Shown one piece after another: positions 23,970 through 32,868 of a stretch of 52,588 bases of DNA. The position numbers were made by a program, and so were the translations under genes. Source of the DNA: Flavobacteriia bacterium (GTDB lineage Bacteria; Bacteroidota; Bacteroidia; Flavobacteriales_D; Crocinitomicaceae); NCBI GenBank assembly GCA_016178305.1, contig JACOTM010000028.1:1-52588 (forward strand), read 5' to 3'. How positions within the stretch are numbered: position 1 is the first letter of the stretch; each line of letters starts with the position of its first letter. The notes under the pieces were generated by a model. It saw only the letters and a program-made list of their open reading frames with translations, did not search any database and had not been told where the DNA came from.

Positions 23970-24170
23970 TTAACGGTATTTATTCAAACAATTAATCACA
24001 TCAGTCATGTCTAATTGCCAATAATTACAATAATCCTTTACCGTAACTTTTTCCTTTCCTAAAGCATCCTTTAAACCGACAAGTTCTTTTCTTGCCACCT
24101 TAGAACAACAGTCCTCAATTACTTGAATGTCTTTTGTAGAAATTAAAATACTGCCCTTTAAATTTTCCAT
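23970..24170 (-). CDS. Small HTH-like protein, 66 aa
   Basis: A short protein whose second half (KEKVTVKDYCNYWQLDMTDVI) looks like a helix-turn-helix, as in small phage regulators. It is the first gene leftward from the control region and lies 11 bp before the sigma-like gene. It has two Cys in a pair (EDCCSK), with no obvious metal site. Function is inferred from size and place. Confidence 0.5.
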   Translation of the reverse strand: MENLKGSILISTKDIQVIEDCCSKVARKELVGLKDALGKEKVTVKDYCNYWQLDMTDVINCLNKYR

Positions 24171-24591
24171 GACCGATTGATTTTTAGCTAATTTCAGGAA
24201 TCAATTTTGTCTGTACAATTGGGGGTACGGGGAGAACTAGAAGTGAAAAATTGAAAATTGGAGGTAATCGGGAGTAGTAGAAGTTGACTTGGACTACGGG
24301 GGGAGTAGTCTAGTAGATTTTCAATGAAAAATTTAAGCTCACTTCATATAATGCAAGCTCACTTCATCTTGTTGCTAACTCACTCCATGTTGTTTATTTT
24401 CATGATTTTAAATTGAAAAAACTGTTTTTAATTATCTAAAACTATACAAATCACATAGAAGTAGCTACATTTTAATAAATTATCGATCCTTTTTCGTTAA
24501 AATATACAAAAAAGTACAATTTTGAGTGTATATATTTGAAATACCATACGTTATAGCGATTATATGCTGTTATTCTCAAATACTCTTTGCC
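24171..24591. promoter_or_regulatory. Divergent control region with two sets of operator-like repeats
   Basis: These 421 bases separate the leftward operon from a rightward HTH gene and contain no gene. A G-rich set, (A/T)CGGGAGNANTAGAAGT-like, occurs at 24226-24244, 24267-24284 and, less well conserved, 24295-24316. A second set, AAGCTCACTTCAT, is at 24335-24347 and 24355-24367, with TAACTCACTCCAT at 24376-24388. That is three direct copies 20-21 bp apart, or two helical turns. The arrangement resembles a phage-type switch or iterons. Confidence 0.5.
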
Positions 24592-24816
24592 ATGCCATCA
24601 TCAAACTATCTAACACCCGAAGAGTTAATGAACCTATATCCTCAAGTTAAATTACTTGGATGGAGTTCATCTAAAATTGGAACTTTCTTTAGTTCAGGGT
24701 TATTACTTGGTTATAGATGTGGAAAGGAGTACAAAGCACTTATTTTAGAATCAAGCTTTATTGAATTAATGGAATATACTAATCTTGTGAACGATAAAAG
24801 AAGGCTTAAGTTTTGA
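24592..24816 (+). CDS. Small MerR/HTH_17-type DNA-binding protein
   Basis: A 74-residue protein starting at the ATG at 24592 (MPSSNYLTPEELM). The longer frame from 24526 would add an unlikely hydrophobic leader. The pattern LTPEELMNLYPQ, then GWSSSKIGTFFSSGLL, then a beta hairpin (GYRCGKEYKALIL), fits the winged HTH_17 fold. It diverges from the leftward operon across the operator repeats and has its own terminator, as expected for a maintenance repressor. The cro/cI-like role is inference. Confidence 0.6.
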   Translation: MPSSNYLTPEELMNLYPQVKLLGWSSSKIGTFFSSGLLLGYRCGKEYKALILESSFIELMEYTNLVNDKRRLKF

Positions 24817-24831
24817 AAAACTTGTAAAAAC

Positions 24832-24865
24832 AAAAATAGAGAAAACGGGAGTCTTCTCTATTTTT
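24832..24865 (+). terminator. Intrinsic terminator of the small HTH gene
   Basis: AAAAATAGAGAA and TTCTCTATTTTT form a 12-bp stem with a 10-base loop, ending in a T run, 15 bases after the stop codon. Confidence 0.8.
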
Positions 24866-24968
24866 TAAATCAACCTAACCTAACCACCTAAATCATAGTA
24901 AAAATAAATAAAAAAAATAGTTTCATTGTGTTTAACATCAAAATAGATTGAAAAAAAATATTTGGTAT

Positions 24969-25490
24969 TCAATTACTCCTACGATTAAACAAATGCAATT
25001 CCAACTCCGCAAGATTCGTAACTTCTGAATTCTCCAACTCATCTTTCGCTTTTTGAATTATTTTCAAATATTCAGTTTCATCATTCATTTTAGTCCAAGG
25101 ATAAGGACTTTTCATTTTCAATTTATTCTGAATAATGCTATCAACAGGAAAATGTGGTGGTGCAATTTTTAAAACATCTAAGCACCAAAGATATTTTAAA
25201 TACAGATTTAAAAGTTTTTGACTAATTCCAAAATTTAATGATCCACCATTTAAAAGCGATCTAAATTTACTTGTGAAATTTTTAATTGATTTAATATTTT
25301 CAATATGTGTTTTTTCATCAATTAATGAGGAGACATATTGCTCTGAAATATTAATAATAAATACCTTTAATTCATTTTTAAAACCATTCCGTTCTTTTTC
25401 AGACGTTAACGTTTCATATACATTTGATCTTTGAAATGCTCCATTAATAGTAAGCATCCAAATTTCATCTTTTATAAAAGTACTTTTCAT
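24969..25490 (-). CDS. Hypothetical helical protein, 173 aa (defence-cargo region)
   Basis: I do not recognise an enzyme motif. The central block LNFGISQKLLNLYLKYLW, followed by APPHFPVDSII and PYPWTKM, looks conserved and reminiscent of small proteins found near restriction systems. It is mostly helical, with no signal or membrane span. It is the last of three leftward genes after hsdR and is separated from the next upstream gene by 200 bases. Confidence 0.6.
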   Translation of the reverse strand: MKSTFIKDEIWMLTINGAFQRSNVYETLTSEKERNGFKNELKVFIINISEQYVSSLIDEKTHIENIKSIKNFTSKFRSLLNGGSLNFGISQKLLNLYLKYLWCLDVLKIAPPHFPVDSIIQNKLKMKSPYPWTKMNDETEYLKIIQKAKDELENSEVTNLAELELHLFNRRSN

Positions 25491-25690
25491 TAAATTTATT
25501 TTAAATCATTTTCACAAATCTAAGAAATCTACTTTTGTTTTATTTGAAAAAGGTCAATTTACTAATTGTATTAATTATCGAATACAAAACTTCCATTACA
25601 ATTTACACAATTATTTAGACCCAATATTACAGAAACGATGATTTTTTTAAAAGGATGCAAGAACCATATTTCAACTTCTGTATCATTATT

Positions 25691-26935
25691 TTAATTTATT
25701 ACATCTATTAATATAAGCTTCCCATTTCTCAATAATGTTTTACCTTTAATCTTAATAAACGTTTTTTGTTCTAAACTCTTTGTGTAATCAGAATTTTCAA
25801 AATTTACTAAGTTGTGTTTTATTCTAACGCTTTTCAATCTTGAATTTTTTTCATCTGATTGGATATATGCTTTACATTTATTAGTATCTGAATTTATTTC
25901 ATATACACGAACTGAAAACTCACATATCTCATCAATAATTTTTTCTTCAAAATAAGGTAAGTATTTTTTTACTTTATCAAAATAATTTGATTCAATATTA
26001 ACTGTTGATTTTTGAGATTCATAAAGCTCAGTATTATTGCTTTTTATTTCCAAATTATCAATTCCATTATTTAAAAAATCATCAATATTTTCAGATTTAG
26101 AAAGAATTTTTATTATCGATTTTTTTAATATATTTTCGGTTTTATCTTTTTTAGAACTCTTGTTAAGTAATCCATTTAGTAAAACTTCTAAATCCTTAAA
26201 TTCTAATGTATCTTCTATATTAATTGAGTCATTATTCTTTAGATTTAGGAAAGTGAATTTAATAAATGATGAAAAATACTCTTCAACTTTATCTATGAAT
26301 TCAATATTAAATTCTTTACCTGATTTTGGTTTAATTTTAAGTAGTAAATCAATTTTAAAACTACCTTGCATTGCAGGTTCATAATAAGGCTCAATTGAAT
26401 AATCTGATTTATTTAACGGAGCTAAAATATTACCATAAAGATTTGTAGTAAAGTCAATAAAACTAACTGTTGATTTTAATTTAGACAAATGATGATCTGC
26501 AATCCCACCTTTTAAACTTGAAGAAAATGACAATTGAGCTTCATTTGTATTTAATTCAATAAAGGAATCTTCAAGGGGCAACCAATTTTCAGGTACTGAA
26601 TTTTTATCTAAATTATAAATTTTAAAAGGTTTCATTGAGTAAGTAAAATCAACTATATAAATTCTACTTGAAGATAAATACAATTCTCTAAGTGATATTT
26701 GATTTCTAATTAATTTTTGATAATTAATGTCACTAACAAGAATATGAAAATAACGAAGAATTTTTTCATCATATATATCTTCAATTATAGAACCTAATAT
26801 TCTGTTACCATATATAGATTTTCCAGTATACAATATTGGATCATCATCAGGAATTAATTCAAAATATTCATCAAAAATTAAAATTAATTTATCATCAATT
26901 TTTTTATCAAAATATAAATCTAAATCAAAATTCAT
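25691..26935 (-). CDS. Hypothetical protein, 414 aa, partner of the 158-aa gene
   Basis: An acidic, soluble protein with no motif I can name. The N-terminal 90 residues (YFELIPDDDPILYTG and later NQISLRELYL) look like a conserved domain. The middle is low-complexity and Asn/Lys-rich (about 245-315). The C terminus is a small beta domain ending KGKTLLRNGKLILIDVIN. Its start overlaps the end of the 158-aa gene by 11 bp, so the two are translationally coupled and probably act together. Base composition is more AT-rich than the virion-like half. Possible defence module. Confidence 0.6.
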   Translation of the reverse strand: MNFDLDLYFDKKIDDKLILIFDEYFELIPDDDPILYTGKSIYGNRILGSIIEDIYDEKILRYFHILVSDINYQKLIRNQISLRELYLSSSRIYIVDFTYSMKPFKIYNLDKNSVPENWLPLEDSFIELNTNEAQLSFSSSLKGGIADHHLSKLKSTVSFIDFTTNLYGNILAPLNKSDYSIEPYYEPAMQGSFKIDLLLKIKPKSGKEFNIEFIDKVEEYFSSFIKFTFLNLKNNDSINIEDTLEFKDLEVLLNGLLNKSSKKDKTENILKKSIIKILSKSENIDDFLNNGIDNLEIKSNNTELYESQKSTVNIESNYFDKVKKYLPYFEEKIIDEICEFSVRVYEINSDTNKCKAYIQSDEKNSRLKSVRIKHNLVNFENSDYTKSLEQKTFIKIKGKTLLRNGKLILIDVIN

Positions 26936-27401
26936 TTTGTAAGTTATTTAAGGATACTATTCGTTGCGAAGATAGGGAACTTGTTATTGAAAAATTTTGT
27001 CTTTTGAATAATGAATGGTGATAAGGGTTGTGATCTCTTGATGATGATTCTACATCACATTCATTATCATTACAATGAAAAATTAGTGCAAATTTTTGAA
27101 GATTGGGCGCAAATTTTTGATTTTTTTTAATTTTAAATTTATTGTGGTAATCTGTTTCTATTTCAATTAAATTTGATTTATCAATTTTATCGATAGAAAT
27201 CGAATGACACTCTTTGCATTGAGTACGATCGTTTATTATAATACATTTCTTGTCTTCTCGTTCAAAATGTGTTTCAAAATCGAAATCAACAACTTCTCTT
27301 CTTCTAAGTTTTCTAATAAAAGACAAAGAAGCTGTATTCTCTATTTTAACAATTTCACAATCAGTTAATAGAATTTCTTTAATTTCTTCCGTTTGGTTCA
27401 T
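26925..27401 (-). CDS. Hypothetical protein with Cys pairs, 158 aa
   Basis: A small protein with QCKECHS (about 62-68) and HCNDNEC (about 108-114), which could form a zinc site. It has no membrane span or signal. It starts 57 bp downstream of hsdR and overlaps the following 414-aa gene, so it may be cotranscribed with hsdR. Function unknown. The C-terminal 40 residues are polar and probably disordered. Confidence 0.55.
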   Translation of the reverse strand: MNQTEEIKEILLTDCEIVKIENTASLSFIRKLRRREVVDFDFETHFEREDKKCIIINDRTQCKECHSISIDKIDKSNLIEIETDYHNKFKIKKNQKFAPNLQKFALIFHCNDNECDVESSSRDHNPYHHSLFKRQNFSITSSLSSQRIVSLNNLQNEF

Positions 27402-27458
27402 TATAATTGATTAGTCTTAAAAGATGTAAATATATTAATTCTAGGCGAAGCCAATATT

Positions 27459-30302
27459 TTATTCCCTAAAAAAAGTATTAACAAAATTCAAAAACTTACT
27501 TAAAATAGTTTCTCCTACTGTTGCTCTTTGTAGTATTGAGGGTTGTTCTTCTAAAATTTGAATTACTTCTTCCTTTTTTGGAGTTCTTTGTGTGAAAAGA
27601 AAATTTTCCGTTAACTTTTTGAGTTTGTCGGGATTAACTTTTTCTTCTTGAGTAAATTTTTCAAAAGCTTTTTGCTTTTCCTCATTCATAAAGTTGTTGT
27701 ATTCTTCTTCGACATTTTCTTCCAAGATTAAAGGTAAATTCTCAATAATAAATTTTTCGATTAGTTCTCTTTTTGATCTTAATTTACTATCACCAGCAAG
27801 AATGTCTAATATTTCTTTCTGTCTTTTCGCTTTTTCTTCTTCAGTAGAAGATTTCAATTTAGCTAATAAACCTAATATATATGCAACCGTAATATCATCA
27901 CGATGAATCAATTCCAATTCAAAATCAACCTCTTCTAAAATGGATGTTTTCTCTTTTTTCTGACTGGTTTTATCGTATAAGTCTAGGTATTTTGATTTGT
28001 AATTTTCAAAGGTTTGTTCTTCCAATTCAATATCCTCAAAAGAGAAATCCACAAATGAGGTCATGATGTTTTTCAAACGGATAATTTCTCTAAAAGCTTT
28101 GATAAAATCTAATTCATCAATTTCACTTTGTAGTTCGTCAACAGATTCAAATGTGGGAACGATTTGTAATAATTTTTCATAAGCTTCATCTATATCTTGA
28201 ATGTATTTTATATACGGTTTCATGATGATGATTTCCTTTGCATCTTTGTTTGAGAACAAAGCAATTGCATCATCCGTTGCTTTTTTAAGATTACGGAATA
28301 CAACAATATTTCCTTGTGATTTTTTATCTCCTAATATCCTATTCGTTCTTGAGTAAGCTTGAATTAAACCGTGATATTTTAGGTTTTTATCTACGAATAA
28401 AGTATTTAATGCTTTGCTGTCAAATCCTGTCAAGAACATATTTACAACCACCAATAAATCAACTTGCTTGTTTCTTACTCGTTTTGCAATGTCTTTATAA
28501 TAGTTGTAAAATGATAAACTATCTTTTGTAGTATAATTCGTTCCAAAGGTTTTGTTATAATCAATTAGGTATTCTTCTAATTTATCTCTTTTGTGAAATG
28601 ATTGGTATTCTGCTTTTGGTTCAGCTACTTCATTGAAATCTTTATCATCATAATCGGATTCAATTTCAATCATATCATCGTTTGCTCCATAACTGAATAT
28701 TGTAGCAATATTCAATTTATGTTTACCTTCGTTTTTAAGACGTTGGAAAGTATCTACATATTTAATCAAACTATCAACACTACTTACACAAAACATAGCC
28801 GTAAATTCTCTATTATGTGTTTTTATTGGGTGTTGCTGAATAATATAATTTGAAATTTTCTCAATTCGTTGAGGACTTTCCATTAATTCCTGCGTATCAA
28901 TGTCTTCTACCTCAATATCCACCTCATTTTGTGAATCTTCTTTTTCTCGGTATCTTCCAACGTATTCAACTGAAAAATTTAATACATTTTGGTCTTTAAT
29001 TGCATCGGTAATTACGTATTTATGCAACTGCTCTCCAAATAAACTTGCTGTTGTTTGATTTTCTTTTGATTTAGACAAGGCATTTTCAACAAATATTGGT
29101 GTTCCCGTAAATCCAAACATTTGATAATTGGTGAAGTATTGTGTGATTCTCTTATGTGTATCACCAAATTGGCTTCTATGACATTCATCAAAAATGAAAA
29201 CAATTTTTTTATTTTTCAGATCATCCATTGTTTTCAAATGGTGTTCTTTTGAAATAGCGTTGAATAGTTTTTGAATGGTCGTAACAATCAATTTATTATT
29301 GGAATCATTAAATTGATTGACTAATGTTTTTGTATTCGTTGTAGTATCAACGCAATCAGGTTTGAAGGCATTAAATTCTTTTGCTGTTTGATAATCTAAA
29401 TCTTGTCTATCAACGCAAAATACTACTTTATCGACTTTTGGTAATTGGGAAAGTATTTGACTAGCCTTAAAAGATGTTAATGTTTTCCCTGAACCAGTTG
29501 TATGCCAAATATAACCATTCTTATCTGAATTTTTCACCCTGTCAATAATACGTTCAACTGCATTGAATTGGTATGGTCTAAGTACCATTAGAATTTTATC
29601 TGTATCATGCAATACAATATATTTCGTTATCATTTTAGAAACGTGGCATTTTTCTAAAAATGTATTGGTAAAATCTTCTAGTAAGGAAATTCGTTTGTTG
29701 TTTTCATCTGTCCAATAAAAAGTTTGTTTGAAGTCAGGTTTTTTATTTCCAAAATTGCTGTAATATTTCGTATTTACGCCATTTGAAACAACAAATATCT
29801 GAACAAAATTAAATAGACCTGAATTTGTACCGTATGAATGTTTTTGGTAACGAACAATTTGATTATACGCCTCTTTTAACTCTAATCCTGTTTTCTTTAA
29901 TTCTATTTGGACTAATGGCAAACCGTTAATTAAAATAGTAACATCGTAACGGTTTTTGTATATTCCTTCATTTGTAATTTGATGGGTAACTTGATATTGA
30001 TTTTGACACCAAAAATCCATATTGATAAACTCAATATAAATCAATTCGTTGGCATCGTTGCGAAAGGAAAATTTATCTCTCAATATCAATGCTTTCTCAA
30101 ATACATTATTGTTTTTTGATAAATGATTTACAATCTGCTTGAAATCGTTATCAGAAAAAGTTTTGTTATTGTGCTTTTCTAATTGTATTTTCAGATTTGC
30201 CAACAAGTCTTTTTCATCTTTAATGATTACTTTTTCATAACCATTGGATGTCAATTGCTTGATTAATTTTTCTTCTAATATTTGTTCAGATTGGGTTGTC
30301 AT
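27459..30302 (-). CDS. hsdR: Type I restriction enzyme, R (restriction/translocase) subunit
   Basis: 947 residues, usual for HsdR. The N-terminal nuclease domain shows the PD-(D/E)XK core DVTILINGLPLVQIELKK. Motor domain 1 has Walker A HTTGSGKT and the DEAD-type box DECHRSQFGD. Motif III is GFTGTP. The second RecA lobe ends with QAYSRTNRI. It cuts unmodified DNA after ATP-driven translocation together with HsdM and HsdS. It is separated from the hsdM-hsdS part by two accessory genes and a terminator, so it has its own transcript. It looks intact. Confidence 0.93.
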   Translation of the reverse strand: MTTQSEQILEEKLIKQLTSNGYEKVIIKDEKDLLANLKIQLEKHNNKTFSDNDFKQIVNHLSKNNNVFEKALILRDKFSFRNDANELIYIEFINMDFWCQNQYQVTHQITNEGIYKNRYDVTILINGLPLVQIELKKTGLELKEAYNQIVRYQKHSYGTNSGLFNFVQIFVVSNGVNTKYYSNFGNKKPDFKQTFYWTDENNKRISLLEDFTNTFLEKCHVSKMITKYIVLHDTDKILMVLRPYQFNAVERIIDRVKNSDKNGYIWHTTGSGKTLTSFKASQILSQLPKVDKVVFCVDRQDLDYQTAKEFNAFKPDCVDTTTNTKTLVNQFNDSNNKLIVTTIQKLFNAISKEHHLKTMDDLKNKKIVFIFDECHRSQFGDTHKRITQYFTNYQMFGFTGTPIFVENALSKSKENQTTASLFGEQLHKYVITDAIKDQNVLNFSVEYVGRYREKEDSQNEVDIEVEDIDTQELMESPQRIEKISNYIIQQHPIKTHNREFTAMFCVSSVDSLIKYVDTFQRLKNEGKHKLNIATIFSYGANDDMIEIESDYDDKDFNEVAEPKAEYQSFHKRDKLEEYLIDYNKTFGTNYTTKDSLSFYNYYKDIAKRVRNKQVDLLVVVNMFLTGFDSKALNTLFVDKNLKYHGLIQAYSRTNRILGDKKSQGNIVVFRNLKKATDDAIALFSNKDAKEIIIMKPYIKYIQDIDEAYEKLLQIVPTFESVDELQSEIDELDFIKAFREIIRLKNIMTSFVDFSFEDIELEEQTFENYKSKYLDLYDKTSQKKEKTSILEEVDFELELIHRDDITVAYILGLLAKLKSSTEEEKAKRQKEILDILAGDSKLRSKRELIEKFIIENLPLILEENVEEEYNNFMNEEKQKAFEKFTQEEKVNPDKLKKLTENFLFTQRTPKKEEVIQILEEQPSILQRATVGETILSKFLNFVNTFFRE

Positions 30303-30433
30303 TCTCTTTGTAAAATTTATGTCTTATTTGCATATTAACTTAAATACGTGATTATATATAAATTGTTCATTTTAAATTAATTGCAAATAAATGTTATATT
30401 TTTTATTCTAATTTCATTTTTTTCATACCTTTG

Positions 30434-30503
30434 TATCAAGTTCATCCTACCGCTCGGAGGAAAGAAATCGAAAAACGCAAGCCAAGATGCTCTGCGTTTT
30501 TTG
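30434..30503 (+). ncRNA. Possible small RNA between hsdR and the accessory genes
   Basis: TACCTTTG (30426-30433) on the plus strand matches the -7 consensus exactly. It is followed after about 35 bases by a stem of AAAAACGCA and TGCGTTTTT with a T run, so a transcript of roughly 65 bases is possible. The segment CCTACCGCTCGGAGG is markedly GC-rich for this region, and there is no ORF. No -33 TTG is seen, so this is tentative. Confidence 0.3.
30471..30501. terminator. Bidirectional hairpin terminator after the accessory genes
   Basis: AAAAACGCA (30471-30479) pairs with TGCGTTTTT (30493-30501) with a 13-base loop and T runs on both strands. On the minus strand it comes 6 bases after the 168-aa gene, separating that operon from hsdR. 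Confidence 0.75.
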
Positions 30504-30506
30504 CTT

Positions 30507-31013
30507 TTAATGAAGTTCTTCTAATCTTCTTTTGTATTTAGATTTGAATTTATCTCTCTTTACATCTTTCCCTCTAACATGATAGGCTGTTAATAAATAG
30601 TATTCTTCATTTTTTCTTAATGGCTCTAAAACAATTACATATTTCTCTACTTCATCATAAATATAAGTTCTTATCCCTTCAGGTTCTTTCACCGAGAAAA
30701 TTAAAATATTGTCTTTTTTCTTTTCTTCTATATGATATTTAATCCAATGTAAACGTATAGATCTATGATATTCAAATTCTCTTTTTTTGGTTTCGTAATC
30801 TACAACCTCTGTTGTAAGGTGTTTAAACAAAAGTCCTAATTTAATCGCTCCATCAATTGGTGTAGGTTTAATCGCTTTAGAACGAAATGAAAATGATTTA
30901 TTATTTACAATATCTCTTTGAAAAACTCCGTACAAAGATTCAGTTCTTTGATTTTCTCCAAATGAACCAATATCTAATAACTGATTGTATTTTTTTAATA
31001 GGTTAAATGGCAT
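30507..31013 (-). CDS. Possible PBECR-type RNase-like toxin, 168 aa
   Basis: A soluble protein. The C-terminal half (EKYVIVLEPL, then EYYLLTAYHVRGKDVKRDKFKSKYKRR in blocks) resembles the phage-associated barnase-EndoU-ColicinE5/D-RelE (PBECR) fold, where a tyrosine strand (YYLLTAY) and basic residues act on RNA. The N-terminal half carries a conserved-looking HW(I)KYHI segment. It starts 1 bp after the DUF3800 gene, a pairing that suggests a two-gene accessory unit. The toxin role is inference. No antitoxin is recognised, unless it is the DUF3800 protein or the small RNA at 30434. Confidence 0.45.
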   Translation of the reverse strand: MPFNLLKKYNQLLDIGSFGENQRTESLYGVFQRDIVNNKSFSFRSKAIKPTPIDGAIKLGLLFKHLTTEVVDYETKKREFEYHRSIRLHWIKYHIEEKKKDNILIFSVKEPEGIRTYIYDEVEKYVIVLEPLRKNEEYYLLTAYHVRGKDVKRDKFKSKYKRRLEELH

Positions 31014-31014
31014 A

Positions 31015-31695
31015 TTATTTCAAATCAATAAAAAATAAATTCATTTTAGTTTCACTAAAACCCGACGAGTTTGATAGGTTTTGTTTTGTATGTTCCTTTA
31101 TTTTCTCAATTAGTTTCATTTTAGCAATTACTTTTTTGTCAGTATTATTCAAATGATATGACAATGCACCTGATAAAAAATCAGCAATCTGTAGAATCAT
31201 ACTTTCATTTGAACGTATATTTTGAACGTTTCTGAATACACCGTATTGAATATTAAGAATGTGCTTCAATTTATTTACTTTGTATGCGCTAAGGGTGTCT
31301 TTTATATCAAGATAAACATTGTATGTGTATTGACTATTCTTTTTATGATTTAGTAAATAGTAATACATCTTGTAATAAAACGTATCGTAATTTTGTGAAA
31401 ATTTATCGTTTTTAATTTTGGATTTATCAACAACTATTGCTCGGAAACGTAAATCAGTATCAAAAAAATAATTCACTAAATCAGTATAAAATTGATGTTG
31501 CGAATTTGATACGTTTGACCATTTTATTTCACCGTAATAATTATGTTTCTTTTTTAAATCATTAATTCTTTCTGTATGTCGTTTTACTTGATTATACGCA
31601 GAACTAACACTACCAAGTATCATATACTTTTTATGATCATTTTCAATGTGACAACTTTCATCACAATAAATATTGAAGGTTTTATTTGTAATCAT
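31015..31695 (-). CDS. DUF3800-family protein
   Basis: A 226-residue protein. It opens with the DUF3800 signature FNIYCDESCHIENDHKKY, an RNase-H-like strand with Asp-Glu, and continues with KWSNVS and YLDIKDT. Later it has LQIADFLSGAL, whose Asp is the last acidic residue of the presumed active site. DUF3800 proteins are common in mobile elements and defence islands, and a nuclease-like fold has been proposed. It lies between hsdS and the PBECR-like gene, nearly overlapping both. Exact function unknown. Confidence 0.8.
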   Translation of the reverse strand: MITNKTFNIYCDESCHIENDHKKYMILGSVSSAYNQVKRHTERINDLKKKHNYYGEIKWSNVSNSQHQFYTDLVNYFFDTDLRFRAIVVDKSKIKNDKFSQNYDTFYYKMYYYLLNHKKNSQYTYNVYLDIKDTLSAYKVNKLKHILNIQYGVFRNVQNIRSNESMILQIADFLSGALSYHLNNTDKKVIAKMKLIEKIKEHTKQNLSNSSGFSETKMNLFFIDLK

Positions 31696-31713
31696 ATTAA
31701 AAACATCTTTAAT

Positions 31714-32868
31714 TCAACAAAACATCTGTTGCAACAATCCTTTTTTATACTCTTGAGTATCTTCTATTTGTATTGAAATTAATTCAATCTTTTCATCAAT
31801 CGCAGTAAGAAAATCAGCTATTTTGATTTGTTCTTGAATAGAAGGAATTGGAACAATAAATTTCCTCAAATCACTTCCATTAATTGAATTTATTGTCGCA
31901 CCTAAATTAATATTTACATTTTGCTTATAATCTTCGGAATCAAACCAATGAATTAAATATTTATTCAAATTACTTCTATAAACAGTCATAAATGCTCCAA
32001 ATGCAACTCCTTCTATTTCTTTAGGGATAATTACATTTTTTCCAATTAAATTACGACTACCATTTCTTACACATATTAAAATATCATTTTCAATAACTGG
32101 GTTAAATTTGGTAGTATTGACATAAACGTTATCTACAAATGCTAATCTTTTGTTTTTTATATTAGAAGAACGTAGAACTAAAATACCATCACTACAAATA
32201 TTATCAGGTGAATAAGTTAATCCATTAATAACTTCACCAATCTCCACCAAAGTTTTTTCCTCCCAATCCATAAAATCTTTCCCGTTCTCATCTTTAAACC
32301 GAATCTCTTGCGAAAATATTTTTTGCATCATTCCTTTTTTGTATTCTTCTAATGCTTCTTTTTTCTCTTTTAAAAGATTTAGTTTTTCATCTACGGAGGT
32401 AAGGAAATTTGCTATTTTTGTTTGTTCTGGGAGGGTAGGCAAATTAATTGGCATATCAAAAATCATTTCCCTTCTAACTGAATCAACAGAGTTTTTAGCA
32501 TTCATTCTTGTTATTCTCTTTAAAAAATTTTCTGAGAAATAATGAAAAACAAATTTTCCATAAATGCCTTCTTTAAAGTTACATAAGCAATAAACTCTTT
32601 GGTGAAAATCAAATTTTCCATTAATGTAATGATAGTTTTTGCCAACACCTACGCCATCACCAGAAGTTAAAATTGCCTCTCCATCAAAAGTAAATGAATT
32701 AATTCTTTCTACAGTTTGAGAACGAACAAAAAATGGATAAAGCCCATCTTCAATTTTATTCTGAGTATCTTTATTACCAGTAGTTAAATTGCAAACATCG
32801 CCAATAATTCTTGACGCTAAAAAGTCTTTAAACTCAGGAAATCTTAATATTGGTTGTAATTTATCCAT
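31714..32868 (-). CDS. hsdS: Type I restriction-modification, S (specificity) subunit
   Basis: 384 residues, with two target-recognition domains separated by conserved helical spacers. The first spacer has LPEQTKIANFLTSVDEKL and EEYKKGMMQKIF (about 145-190). The second has IQEQIKIADFLTAIDEKI and EYKKGLLQQMF at the C terminus. The two recognition domains set a split DNA target. Its start overlaps the previous stop by one base (TAATG). It appears intact. The target cannot be read from sequence. Confidence 0.93.
   Translation of the reverse strand: MDKLQPILRFPEFKDFLASRIIGDVCNLTTGNKDTQNKIEDGLYPFFVRSQTVERINSFTFDGEAILTSGDGVGVGKNYHYINGKFDFHQRVYCLCNFKEGIYGKFVFHYFSENFLKRITRMNAKNSVDSVRREMIFDMPINLPTLPEQTKIANFLTSVDEKLNLLKEKKEALEEYKKGMMQKIFSQEIRFKDENGKDFMDWEEKTLVEIGEVINGLTYSPDNICSDGILVLRSSNIKNKRLAFVDNVYVNTTKFNPVIENDILICVRNGSRNLIGKNVIIPKEIEGVAFGAFMTVYRSNLNKYLIHWFDSEDYKQNVNINLGATINSINGSDLRKFIVPIPSIQEQIKIADFLTAIDEKIELISIQIEDTQEYKKGLLQQMFC

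Noticed and set aside
6754-24170. Tailed prophage or conjugative element
   Set aside because: No terminase, portal, tape measure, tail fibre, relaxase, VirD4 or VirB4-like protein is present in any frame long enough to hold one.
24335-24388. CRISPR or transposon repeat
   Set aside because: Three 13-bp copies at 20-21 bp spacing in a promoter region fit operators or iterons.
24526-24591. Hydrophobic leader on the small HTH protein
   Set aside because: A membrane leader on an HTH_17 domain is unlikely, and the ATG at 24592 gives a complete domain.
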